Assembly: GCA_024223125.1 (NCBI GenBank)
Contig: JAAEOP010000303.1
Coordinates: 1-30,670, forward strand
Source: Chloroflexota bacterium
GTDB lineage: Bacteria; Chloroflexota; Anaerolineae; Promineifilales; Promineifilaceae
Direction of reading: 5' to 3'
Length of the DNA: 30,670 nt
Both the position numbers and the translations under genes were made by a program. Within the stretch, counting starts at the first letter, position 1. Each line of letters opens with the position of its first letter. Below, one piece after another: positions 1 to 9,400 of the stretch. Under the pieces are notes generated by a model. That model ran no database searches, was not told the DNA's origin, and saw only the letters and a program-made list of their open reading frames with translations.

Positions 1-24
1 TCATTAGGACAAAATATGTTCTCT

Positions 25-85
25 AGATTCATTGTGCCTCCTACTGATTCGTTATGACGAACTAACCAGTATGCACAATGAATCT
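25..85. repeat. Long imperfect inverted repeat (cruciform-like)
   Basis: A perfect 13-bp inverted repeat (AGATTCATTGTGC at 25-37, its complement at 73-85) encloses 35 bp that continue the pairing imperfectly (TACTG at the inner edge of one arm, CAGTA in the other). No gene is visible in 1-294 apart from this and the hairpin at 244-277. It could be a small palindromic mobile element or an operator. No second copy is seen in the window. Confidence 0.6.
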
Positions 86-243
86 GATTTTGCAAAATCT
101 TTGTGTTCGAGCGTTCAATCACGGTTTAATGGGGTTGTACCGTTAATAAATTGTCCTATTTTTGATGACATTTGGGCTGAATTTAGGCTTACCTAAACTG
201 CATGTCTGGCATATAAATTTTGGACGATGCTTAAAAGTTCTCA

Positions 244-277
244 AGAGTTGCCAACTTTCCGAAAAGTTGGCAACTCT
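244..277. terminator. Strong hairpin downstream of the CopC-CopD gene
   Basis: AGAGTTGCCAACTTT and its exact complement are separated by a 4-base loop, giving a 15-bp stem. It lies 17 bp after the stop codon of the minus-strand CopC-CopD gene, so it may end that transcript. The U-tract after it on the minus strand is poor, so a role as a repeat or RNA-stabilising hairpin is also possible. Confidence 0.5.
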
Positions 278-294
278 AATCTTTATGGGGCTGT

Positions 295-2577
295 TTAGCC
301 TTGCACCGCTAGCCGGCGCACGTAGTTTACTAAATGCCATACTTCTTCAACGCTAAATTGTTCCTTGAAAGCCGGCATTTGCGTATCTTCAATACCGTTC
401 AAAATCCAGTAATACAAATCACCATCGGGATGGGTATCGGTATGACCAGAGGCAAAGTCGGCCGGAGGCGGGTTAAGTGTATTGGCTATAGGCCCATCCC
501 CCCGACCGACCGTACCATGACAAGGCACACAATTCTCATTGAATATGCTCTGGCCCACAGCCACCGATTCGACATCGGGTAAAATGGGATTGGTTTTGAA
601 TTTGGTAGGTGTGTAATCTTCATTGAAGAAGGTAACTAACTGTAAAGTACCTAACCAGAAAGCTGCCAAACTGACAAGTAACAAAGGGATAAGCTGCCAT
701 TCTGATTTGGCAGCTTTGGCGGCAATGACACCCCACAAAATAGCAAACAACAGCAGCAACACACCTGTACCGCCACTGCCGGTCAGGGTCATGAATTTGG
801 CAGCCTGTTCCAACGGCCGTACCCCACTAGCCACCGGTCTAATATTGCCACCTACACCAGCTTCCAACCTGTAAGCGACAAAAGTATCAAAAGCGCCCGG
901 CCGGCGAATAGACACTTCCATCTGCCAGGTTCCAATCAGGCTAATGTAACTCCCTTCTACCCGGAACACACCTTCGGCCACAGGCTCCGCATCGGCAAAT
1001 GAGGAACCGAGCGACTGCCCCAGGAAAGTAAAGCGCACTGACACTTCATCTACATCGGCCGCCGGTTTTCCATTTTCGTCGCTGATGAGAATATCAAAAC
1101 TGTTGGGTCCCACTAAGGCGGGGGTTAACGTCACTTCCACCGTCAGATCATCAGCTTGCTGGGTGACTATTGTTTGCCCAGGCTCATCAGACAGCAGAGG
1201 AGCATCCTGACCGCGCTGTGAATCGGTGAGTATGCCAGTGATGAAAAGGATGACCAGCACGACAAGTAATTCAACCGTAACCAAAATGCGAAAATGGCGC
1301 ACGGCCGCGGCCGATTTAGGATCATCCGGCTGCTCATACGCTCGATTAAGACGGGGCTTAATTAGCCACAAGTTCAACCCAGCAATGAGGAAGGTGAGCA
1401 AAGCTACACCGAGTTTGGCTAATAAAGCCAGCCCGTAAGCTGTGCCCACCAGTTTGGTCCAGGTTCCCACATGCGCCCAGGCTAGAAAGACGCCGCTGAC
1501 CAGCAGAATGCCTACAGCAATGGCTGCCAGCCCCGAAAAATTCAGGATAAGCGTCAGATAAAGCCAGGTGCGATTTTCGGGATCAAATGACCGTGCCAAC
1601 CATAAAGTTAGAGCCAGGAAAAGGAGACCGCCCACCCACATCGTGGCGGCCAGCAAATGGGCAAAGTCTACCAACACCGCCTGGTTGCTATTTTCGGCTA
1701 GGGCAGCGCTGTGGCTGACCAGGGAAACGGATAGGGCCAGAACGAAGGTTAACAGCGCCCCAACCCACCAGACCCAACCGCGCAGAGCCGCACGGCCGTC
1801 ATCCACATCCACAAATATCAGCAGCAAAAACAGCATCAAGGCGGCCAAAATAAAGCGCAGTATCCACATGGCGCCAAAGCGGCTGTTGAACCAGATTCCC
1901 AGATTATTGCCCGCCAGCAAATCATACGCCTGGTTCTGGTCTATGAAGATGAGAATGAGAGCGATGGCAATAAAGGCAATGGCTATCATGCCTATACGCA
2001 GCCCCAACCGGGCTACTTTCAAGTCCAGAGCTTCTTCCTCTGAGTCTAATTCTTCGCCGCGCAGAATAGGATTCCACACCAGTAACCGGAAAACGAATAG
2101 ACCCATGAGCAAGCTGACGGCCGTAACAGTCAACCACCTTGCCGCGGCGCTTAAGGTTGAAATTTGAGCCGAGAGGGCTGCATCCCTGGCCACGGTTAAT
2201 GCTTCTACACCGACGCCAAAGGAGAATGTTCCGCTGGTGGTGTGCCCGTCCACGGCCGAAAGCACCTGCCAGCTAACCAAATAAGCGCCCTCCTCTAAGG
2301 GGGGCAGATCTATAGCTAAGGTGCGGTTGTCGGGGTCTACGGCCGTTAATGGCCCTGTTTCTACTACTTCACCCGCCTGGGTCAACAAATCAATACGACT
2401 GAGATTGGGCACGACTGGTTCATTAAACTGAATGGTCACCTTTGGCGGCGGTTCTTCCAAAACAGCATTGGGCGCTGGGCTAGAAGATTCAGGCACCGCA
2501 TGAGCCAGCACAACCGGCACAATCAGCAGTAACAACAGCAGAGTAAGCGTTAATCCAAGAAAGTTGCGTTTTGTCAT
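295..2577 (-). CDS. CopC-CopD-type copper protein fused to a C-terminal cytochrome c domain
   Basis: A 760-residue membrane protein. Residues 1-25 form a signal peptide (poly-Leu core ending VVLA). His26 begins a CopC domain (about 26-125) in the place where CopC proteins bind Cu(II) through the mature N-terminal His; a second His lies in DGHTTSG. Residues about 145-450 carry several membrane helices of the CopD type. An extracytoplasmic beta domain resembling FixH/YtkA follows (about 465-600), then two more helices, and a class I cytochrome c domain with CVPCH at 683-687 and a candidate distal Met in TQMPAF. CopC and CopD are known in copper binding and uptake; the heme domain suggests coupling to electron transfer or oxidase maturation, which is inference. 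The start is supported by the signal peptide. The gene stands alone and is followed by the hairpin at 244-277. Confidence 0.85.
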   Translation of the reverse strand: MTKRNFLGLTLTLLLLLLIVPVVLAHAVPESSSPAPNAVLEEPPPKVTIQFNEPVVPNLSRIDLLTQAGEVVETGPLTAVDPDNRTLAIDLPPLEEGAYLVSWQVLSAVDGHTTSGTFSFGVGVEALTVARDAALSAQISTLSAAARWLTVTAVSLLMGLFVFRLLVWNPILRGEELDSEEEALDLKVARLGLRIGMIAIAFIAIALILIFIDQNQAYDLLAGNNLGIWFNSRFGAMWILRFILAALMLFLLLIFVDVDDGRAALRGWVWWVGALLTFVLALSVSLVSHSAALAENSNQAVLVDFAHLLAATMWVGGLLFLALTLWLARSFDPENRTWLYLTLILNFSGLAAIAVGILLVSGVFLAWAHVGTWTKLVGTAYGLALLAKLGVALLTFLIAGLNLWLIKPRLNRAYEQPDDPKSAAAVRHFRILVTVELLVVLVILFITGILTDSQRGQDAPLLSDEPGQTIVTQQADDLTVEVTLTPALVGPNSFDILISDENGKPAADVDEVSVRFTFLGQSLGSSFADAEPVAEGVFRVEGSYISLIGTWQMEVSIRRPGAFDTFVAYRLEAGVGGNIRPVASGVRPLEQAAKFMTLTGSGGTGVLLLLFAILWGVIAAKAAKSEWQLIPLLLVSLAAFWLGTLQLVTFFNEDYTPTKFKTNPILPDVESVAVGQSIFNENCVPCHGTVGRGDGPIANTLNPPPADFASGHTDTHPDGDLYYWILNGIEDTQMPAFKEQFSVEEVWHLVNYVRRLAVQG

Positions 2578-2986
2578 AATTTTTTTGTAATTATTCAGAC
2601 ATCCGATTTCCTGCTGTGTTGTATAGTTACATTGTTAGTTTTGGTTAAGTTACCATACTGACTATACGCAAAACAACCAACCCAGTCAGAAGGTTAACTG
2701 CGGCGATCCCCAACGCCAATTAGCCCGTTGCCCGCATGGTGTGCCAGGCTGAAAAATGATATGGGATAAATTTGTCGAAACGATAACCCGATGTGGGGGA
2801 AGAAATTAGCTGGGGAGATTTCTGCGGGTAGCGCTTAGGGTCCATTCGTTTTTAACTTGGTAAGATTGGTTCAATCTTGAAGATTAAACCAATCTGGAAA
2901 CTCTAAAGTTGTTTACGAGCGAACCCTTAGTTCAACAGGGCATTAAGTCGGCAAAGCCAGGAAAACATGACCGGTCTTGCATCCAG
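2578..2986. other. Intergenic stretch, no gene seen
   Basis: This 409-bp stretch separates the 5' end of the CopC-CopD gene from the 3' end of smpB. It should hold the CopC-CopD promoter (minus strand), but no convincing -10/-35 pair was found. The only clear structure is the hairpin at 2863-2895. It was checked for tmRNA because smpB is adjacent, and no tmRNA hallmark was found. Confidence 0.5.
2863..2895. terminator. Hairpin downstream of smpB
   Basis: AGATTGGTTCAATCTT (2863-2878) pairs with AAGATTAAACCAATCT (2880-2895) with one mismatch. It lies about 90 bp past the smpB stop on the minus strand. There is no strong U-tract on either side, so terminator function is uncertain. Confidence 0.4.
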
Positions 2987-3460
2987 TTAGCGATATTTCT
3001 CGCGCAGAGCGCGGTCTGTTTGGCGTTGGGCGTCCCGTTGGGCAATGGTGCGGCGTTTGTCATGGAGTTTTTTGCCGCGGGCCAGGGCTATTTCGATTTT
3101 GGCACGGCCGTGTTTCAAATACAAGCTCGTAGGCACACAAGTCAACCCCTTTTGTTGCAGACCGTCCAGAATACGATCAATTTCGCGGCGGTGCAGCAGC
3201 AGTTTACGGGGGCGGGTGGGTTCATGATTATTCTGGTTGCCCTGTTTATATTCGGCAATATGCGCCTCCATCAACCACAGCTCCCTATTGCGCGGCTGCA
3301 CAAAGCTGCGCTGCAAGCTCACCTGATGGTTACGGATTGATTTAATCTCTGTCCCTTGCAGGGCCAACCCCGCTTCAAACATTTCCAACAGTTCAAATTC
3401 AAACCGCGCCTTTTTATTCCTGGCGATGATTTTTTTGCTCTTTGATCTCATTTCCGTCAT
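2987..3460 (-). CDS. smpB: SsrA-binding protein SmpB
   Basis: A 157-residue basic protein of the usual SmpB length. It binds tmRNA and delivers it to stalled ribosomes for trans-translation. Family features are visible: KKARFEFELLEMFEAGLALQ near the start, GTEIKSIRNHQVSL, the segment EAHIAEYKQGNQNNHEPTRPRKLLLHR, and a Lys/Arg-rich C-terminal tail (RGKKLHDKR onwards). Translation could begin at 3460 or three codons later at MRSKSKK; neither start has a strong Shine-Dalgarno. It lies 36 bp downstream of an S41 protease gene on the same strand and is probably the last gene of that transcript. The spacer holds a small CGTCATC tandem repeat. Confidence 0.95.
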   Translation of the reverse strand: MTEMRSKSKKIIARNKKARFEFELLEMFEAGLALQGTEIKSIRNHQVSLQRSFVQPRNRELWLMEAHIAEYKQGNQNNHEPTRPRKLLLHRREIDRILDGLQQKGLTCVPTSLYLKHGRAKIEIALARGKKLHDKRRTIAQRDAQRQTDRALREKYR

Positions 3461-3496
3461 CCGTCATCCGTCTTAAACAATTTACGGATTACGAAG

Positions 3497-4894
3497 TCAC
3501 TCTCCTTCCAAAATATACAAAACCGCTCGCTCAAGCTGGATGTCTTCTTCGGCGTCAAATTCCATGGGGACTTCAATGTCGGGCGTGATGCCTTCTTTGT
3601 CTATGGTGTTGTTGCCGGGTGTGTACCAGCGAGCAATGGTTACTCGCATTTCGGAGCCGTCTGACAGTTCGTGTACTTGCTGCACGGAGCCTTTGCCAAA
3701 TGTGGTTTCGCCGATGAGAATAGCACGGCCGTTGTCCTGAATAGCCCCGGCCACAATTTCAGACGCACTGGCGCTGCCTGGATTCACCAACACCACCAGT
3801 TTAATCTCTTCGCCGGGGTCGCCATTATCGGCCGCAAAAGTCTGGTCCAGACCATTCCGGTTGCGTTCAAACAGCACCACACTTTCCGGCAAGAAAATAT
3901 CAGCCACACCGACAGATTGATTCAAAAAGCCACCAGGATTATCCCGCAAATCAAAAATGATTGCCTGTGGGTTTTGGGCCAGCAACGTATCCAATGCCTC
4001 CAACGTCTTATCTGTAGCCTGCTGATTAAACTCTTGCAAATGGATGTAGCCAATGCCCTCATCTAGCATTTCAGATTCAACGGTGGGAATCTCAAAACGG
4101 ACGCGGGTGATGGTAAAGTGGAGCGGTTCTTCTTCCCCTTCCCGCAAAATCGTCAATGTTACATCTGTGCCTTGCGGGCCGCGTACCATCAAAATGACTT
4201 CATCAAAGGATAGTTTATCCACTGGCTGACCATCCACTTCAAGTACAATATCATTAGGTAGCAGCCCTGCTTTTTCAGCCGGTTGGCCGGGGATGGGGCG
4301 TACAATTTCAAAGAGACCATCATCATTTTCGCGCACAAATGCGCCAATACCTTCGACAGAGCCGCCGGCATCTTCTCGAATCCGGGCAGCTACATCTGGG
4401 CGAATGAAACGGGTAAAGTCATCGTCTAAAGTGTCTAATGAGCCTTCAATGGCTGAATACAACACATCATTATTGGGGGGCACATCCCCATCAAACTGCT
4501 GCTCTACCAATTCCCATGCTTCGTAAAATACATCAAATTGAATATCTTCGGGATTGCCCTGCTCGACGGGTGTTTCGGTCTGGTTGTTTTCGCTGGATTC
4601 GGCCGTTTGGTCGGTTTCAGAAGCTGTCTCACTCGCCTCGTTAGTCACCGGCACTTCTACTTCCCGCGTCACTTCACGAATAACTTCAACCTGCTCGGTC
4701 ACAGTTTCGGTCACAGTTTCGGTGATGGTTTCTGTTATCGTTTCGGTCACAATCTGGGTGATGGTTTCTGGGGTGACGGCCGCTTTCCCGGCCGTGTAAC
4801 CAACGCCAGCCGCAACCATAGCCAATACAAGCCCCAATAACAGTAGTCCAATAATCAATCCTGTGTTGCTTTTATTTGGTTCGTTTGTACTCAT
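3497..4894 (-). CDS. S41 family C-terminal processing protease (CtpA/Prc-like), membrane anchored
   Basis: 465 residues. A membrane helix (about 13-35) is followed by a low-complexity linker of ITETVTE-type repeats (about 44-80), an acidic Ser/Glu/Thr stretch, an S41 N-terminal helical region, a PDZ domain (about 180-260, with PGQPAEKAGLLPNDIVLEVDG), and the protease core. The Ser/Lys dyad is assigned to Ser376 in GSASASE and Lys401 in TFGKGSVQ; the 25-residue spacing is that of CtpA proteases. The protein should sit outside the membrane and trim C-terminal tails of envelope proteins; the substrate is unknown. A good ribosome site (GAGG about 7 bases upstream) supports the start. It lies 33 bp after a second S41 gene and 36 bp before smpB. 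Confidence 0.92.
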   Translation of the reverse strand: MSTNEPNKSNTGLIIGLLLLGLVLAMVAAGVGYTAGKAAVTPETITQIVTETITETITETVTETVTEQVEVIREVTREVEVPVTNEASETASETDQTAESSENNQTETPVEQGNPEDIQFDVFYEAWELVEQQFDGDVPPNNDVLYSAIEGSLDTLDDDFTRFIRPDVAARIREDAGGSVEGIGAFVRENDDGLFEIVRPIPGQPAEKAGLLPNDIVLEVDGQPVDKLSFDEVILMVRGPQGTDVTLTILREGEEEPLHFTITRVRFEIPTVESEMLDEGIGYIHLQEFNQQATDKTLEALDTLLAQNPQAIIFDLRDNPGGFLNQSVGVADIFLPESVVLFERNRNGLDQTFAADNGDPGEEIKLVVLVNPGSASASEIVAGAIQDNGRAILIGETTFGKGSVQQVHELSDGSEMRVTIARWYTPGNNTIDKEGITPDIEVPMEFDAEEDIQLERAVLYILEGE

Positions 4895-4927
4895 TCCTTT
4901 ACCTCTTCAATCTCCTAATCTCTATCA

Positions 4928-6133
4928 TTAATCTATTTGTTGCAGTTCCAGGATGGCTTGATTGAGGATGACGTCACGGCCGTTGTCAATATCCTCTTGC
5001 GTCACCGTCACCACGATGTCTGGCTCAAGCCCCTGTTGGTCAATCTGGTGTCTGTCAGGTGTAAACCAGCGTGATGAGGTGACATGCACCGAAGAGCCAT
5101 CAGACAGATCATACACCAGTTGCACCGATCCTTTGCCAAAGGTTGGGCCGCTCCCCACTAGAACTGCCCGCTCCCTATCTTGCAGCGCCCCGGCCAAAAT
5201 TTCTGACGAACTGGCGCTGCCGCCATCTACAAGAATAACCAAAGGCATATCGGGAGCCAACGTTTCCCCGGTGGCATTATACGTCCGTTCATCCTGACCG
5301 CGTGTTTGCTGGATGAGGATAAGGCCATCTTCCAAGAAATTATCGGCGACGGAAACGGCCGCGTCCAACAAACCGCCCCCATTCCCCCGCAAATCTAAAA
5401 TGAGCTTTTCCGCGCCTTGCTCTTGTAAGGCTTGAATAGCCTCTTCAATTTCATTGTCACTTTCGCCACTAAAACGGGTCAGTTGAATGTAGCCAACCGT
5501 TTCATCATCGGAAACGAGACGATAAGCCACAGAGGGAATAAGAATATCGCCTCGTTCCACTTCAATTTCAGATGGGTTGGCAGCGCCAGGGTGTAAGACG
5601 GTCAGGGTAACGGCCGTGCCCTTTTCCCCCCGAATCATATCTGCCACTTCCTGCACCGTCATTTCCGTTGTTATTTCTAAGCCGTCTACCGCCAGTAGTA
5701 CATCGCCAAACTCAATACCCGCCAGTTCAGCCGGATTACCTGGCAGCGGCTCCAGGACAATATCGCCCCCTTCTTCGGGACGGCGTAAAGAGGCGCCAAT
5801 ACCGCCATATGTGCCTTGCAGCGATTGCCGCTCCTGTTCACGAACAACAGGTTCTACAAAAAAAGTATAGGGATCATCCAACTGTGAAATGGCTCCCCGA
5901 ATGGCCGAATATGTCAACTCCTCAGAAGATGGAAGCTCTCCCAGGAAACTAGATTCTACATAGCTCCACGCTTCCCAAAATAAAGCAAAATCATCGCCGC
6001 TGCCGGCCGATGCGGCCGAGACACCACGCTGCAATTCCACAAAATCATTGGTAAAATAACCGGCCACAAAAGCACTGGCTGCCAATAAAAATAAAAGCCC
6101 AATGGCTATCACATTTCGCATTCGTTCAGACAT
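4928..6133 (-). CDS. Second S41 family C-terminal processing protease
   Basis: 401 residues from ATG at 6133. The frame stays open upstream, but the extra residues are encoded by the low-complexity repeat at 6144-6209 and do not resemble protein. Starting at MSERMRNV puts a membrane helix (about 6-25) directly at the N-terminus, as in the neighbouring paralogue. The PDZ domain carries PGNPAELAGIEFGDVLLAVDG. The catalytic dyad is assigned to Ser308 in GSASSSE and Lys334 in TFGKGSVQ; the spacing is 26, one residue longer than in the paralogue because of an inserted residue in VGSGPTFGK. No clear Shine-Dalgarno is seen. Tandem duplication with divergence is likely. It is the first gene of the minus-strand run ending in smpB. 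Confidence 0.9.
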   Translation of the reverse strand: MSERMRNVIAIGLLFLLAASAFVAGYFTNDFVELQRGVSAASAGSGDDFALFWEAWSYVESSFLGELPSSEELTYSAIRGAISQLDDPYTFFVEPVVREQERQSLQGTYGGIGASLRRPEEGGDIVLEPLPGNPAELAGIEFGDVLLAVDGLEITTEMTVQEVADMIRGEKGTAVTLTVLHPGAANPSEIEVERGDILIPSVAYRLVSDDETVGYIQLTRFSGESDNEIEEAIQALQEQGAEKLILDLRGNGGGLLDAAVSVADNFLEDGLILIQQTRGQDERTYNATGETLAPDMPLVILVDGGSASSSEILAGALQDRERAVLVGSGPTFGKGSVQLVYDLSDGSSVHVTSSRWFTPDRHQIDQQGLEPDIVVTVTQEDIDNGRDVILNQAILELQQID

Positions 6134-6474
6134 ATTTTTTTGGTTGCAAGTTGCAGGTGGCAAGTTGCAAGGTACAAGTATCAAGTTGCAAGTATCAAGT
6201 GGCAAGTAGTGACATAATAAACTGGCGAGATTGTAACACAGGTGATAGTCGGGGCAATCTACGTTATAATCCAACTCATAAAATGTAAGGCAGGTAAAAA
6301 CGCCGCTTTGCCCCACTTTTGCCTTACAGACGTAACATTTCAATTAACAGACTTCTGATGTTTCTTCACAAATATACCTGGTCTACCAGAGGCCAAAACA
6401 TCGGACGTCTAAACGGTTACGCAGCCGCATTGGCGGAGCATACTTCTTTTCTTTTGGCGTTGACTATTTAATTG
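6134..6474. other. Divergent intergenic region
   Basis: This 341-bp stretch lies between the divergent S41 and GH3 genes and must hold promoters for both, though none could be assigned with confidence. Besides the low-complexity repeat at 6144-6209 nothing coding or RNA-like is seen. Confidence 0.4.
6144..6209. repeat. Low-complexity tandem repeat of CAAGTTG/CAAGTAT units
   Basis: About nine degenerate units built on CAAGT (TTGCAAG, GGCAAG, TACAAGTAT, ATCAAG) fill 66 bp just upstream of the S41 gene start at 6133. On the minus strand they lie in its 5' untranslated region and leave no room for a normal Shine-Dalgarno. Length variation here could alter expression of the protease. Confidence 0.6.
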
Positions 6475-9400
6475 ATGAGACGAATTTTTCTGACATTGGT
6501 ATTGTTCACGGCCGTACTGCTAAATGCACCTACAGTCACGGCCGTTTCCCCCTCCCCAGCCACCGTCAGACAAGAAGCTACGCCGACTTCTCAACTTGAA
6601 TTAATTTCCGAAGATGAACGGGTGGAGCGTTTGTTGGCCGACATGACGCCAGAACAGCGTGTAGGCCAACTTTTCCTGGTCACATTTGTTGGCGATCAGG
6701 TCACGTCAGAAAGCGATATTACCGACCTTATTCTCAACTATCATGTGGGTGGCGTAACCCTGGACAGAGACAATGACAACCTGACCGGATATGGCGACCT
6801 TGCCAATGTCCCGCTGCAAGTTGCCACCCTAACCACAGATTTACAAAGCCTGGCCCTGACAGGAAAATTAGCATCCATTACCGACACGTTAGAAACGGAA
6901 ATTGAGGAAGCGCTCCCGCCCACACTCATCCCCGGCAATCTCGCCCAACCATCGCTGCCACTGTTCATCGCCATTAACCATGAAGGAGATGGCTACCCCT
7001 TTACCGGCATTATGAATGGGTTAACCGGCGTACCCAGCAACATGGCCATTGGGGCTACCTGGCAGCCTAAAAATGCGCGCCTGGTGGGACAAGTTGTGGG
7101 GCAGGAATTAACGGCCGTAGGTGTCAATATGCTTCTCGGCCCGGCGTTAGATGTGTTGGAAAACTCCAACCCGGACAGCCCCGGCGATATGGGTGTTCGC
7201 TCCTTTGGCGGCGACCCGTATTGGGTGGGGTTGATGGGACAGGCTTATACCGGTGGCGTACATGAGGGTAGTAACGGCCGTGTAGCCGTCATCGCCAAAC
7301 ATTTCCCCGGCTTCGGCGCCAGCGACCGTCCCCTACATGAAGATATTCCCACCGTACAAAAGCAGCTCAACCAACTTATGCAGGTAGAATTGGTTCCTTT
7401 CTTTGCCGTGACCGGTGAAACCATCAACGATGACAAAAAAGCGGACGGACTACTTTCGGCCCACATTCGCTATCAGGGATTTCAAGGAAATGTGCAGGCC
7501 AGCACCAAACCTATCAGTTTAGATCCGCAAGCACTCAGTACATTGTTGTCGCTGTCCCAATTTTCTAATTGGCGTAACAATGGCGGGCTTATTGTTTCTG
7601 ATGCTTTGGGGGTACGGGCTATCGAACGCTTTTATGATAGCACTGAACAACAATTCCCACACCGGGTTGTGACCAAAGATGCTTTTTTAGCTGGAAATGA
7701 TTTGCTCTATTTGGCCGATTTTGCTCTGGGGGACAATGCTCCTTACGAAGAGCAGTTAGCTAATATGAAAGATACAATCCTTTGGTTCCAGGAACGGTAC
7801 CAGTCGGATGTTGCTTTTCAAATGCAGGTAGACGCGGCCGTGCAACGTATCCTCAAACTGAAATTACGGTTGTACGGGGATGATTTGACTGTGGAGCAAG
7901 TTGTGGGTGAGACAGTGTTGGAGGGGCGGACGGCCGTGTTAGGTCAAAACGAACCGGCTATTTTTGATGTAGCCCAACAATCCCTCACCCTCATCTCACC
8001 CAGTCCCGATGTGTTGGCCGAACGTATTACTCGTCCCCCAGGCCCCGGTGAAAACATCATCATCTTCACCGATGTACGGCTGGCCCAACAATGCACAGAA
8101 TGCCCGCCGCAGCCGCTCATCAGCCAAACAGCCATTCAAGAACGTATTCTGTCCTTATACGGCCCCCAGGCCAGCGCGCAAGTAGAATCATCTCAGATTA
8201 GCAGTTACAATTTTGACGACCTAAGCGCTTTTCTGGCGGCCGGCTCTGAGCCAATCATCTATAACGGCATACCCATTACCCCCACCCTCATTCCCGATGT
8301 AGCCACCACCCCCGAATTTGAAGCTACCGTCCAATTCCCCACCGCCACTCCACCGTCAGACTACCTAGTGCAAGAATCGCTGCGGGATGTAGATTGGATT
8401 ATTTTTGCCTTATTGGACAACAAAACCAGTAATCAGGCGCTCAGTGAATTTTTGGCGCTGCGACCCGACTTGCTGCGTGATCATCAAGTCATCGCCTTTG
8501 CCTACAACGCTCCCTACTATCTGGACACCACAGAAATCACTCAACTGACTGCTTATTACGGGGTTTACAGTAAGGTGAATTCTTTTATTGACGCCTCAGT
8601 ACGGGCTTTGTTTCAGGAACTGCCCTTGCAAGGCGCGCTGCCGGTGAATGTACAGGCCATCCGCTATGACTTGCTGGATACCACGCAGCCAGACCCGGCT
8701 CAGGTCATTCCCTTACGCTATGTAACCGAAGGGGAATCTGTTGAATCGTCTGACAATGGGGATCCTCCATTGGCTGTATCGGTTGGGGATACTTTACGGC
8801 TGCAAACGGGTGTTATTGTGGATAAAAATGGCAATCCCGTCCCCGACAATACCGTTGTCCGTTTCATTGAACGGGACCGGGTACAGGGGTCGCTCAATAT
8901 TTTTGCAGAAGTGTCCACTCTGAATGGTATGGCTCAGTTAGACTATGTGTTACAGGCGCGCACGGAAGGGGGGCAGTTCCGTATTGGTGTGCAGGCTGGT
9001 GAAGCGCTCATTTCGCAGGAATTGGACATTTCGGTTAGTGATTCGGAACAGGGTGAAGCGCAGGTAGTCATCATTAACCCCACGCCGGCACCCACCAGCA
9101 CGCCGATACCTACTGCTACGCCCACTCTCACGCCCACCTCCATACCGAGTGAAACGCCTTCGCCCACAGCCATCCCACAACCTGCCCCTGAACTGCCCAT
9201 GGAACCAAGTGTTCGCATTGAGTTGTCTGAGTTTTGGATGTTAACGGCCGTAACCACCGCCCTATTCACTATCATGGGCATTGCTCTGTTGGTGGGGAAT
9301 CAGCGGGACATGGGTCTGGAATATCGGCTGGGTTGGCCGTTGTGGGGGGTGATGGGGGGATTATTCTTTTATATTTATTATGCGTTAGGTTTGCCGGGCA

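Noticed and set aside
1568..2167. 199-residue plus-strand open frame
   Set aside because: It is antisense to the CopD helices, has biased Arg/Ser composition and no ribosome site.
2578..2986. tmRNA (ssrA) next to smpB
   Set aside because: No tag-peptide frame, pseudoknot-like arms or tRNA-like 3' end could be found.
6134..6343. N-terminal extension of the second S41 protease
   Set aside because: The extra 70 residues come from a CAAGT low-complexity repeat and place the signal-anchor helix in the middle of the protein.
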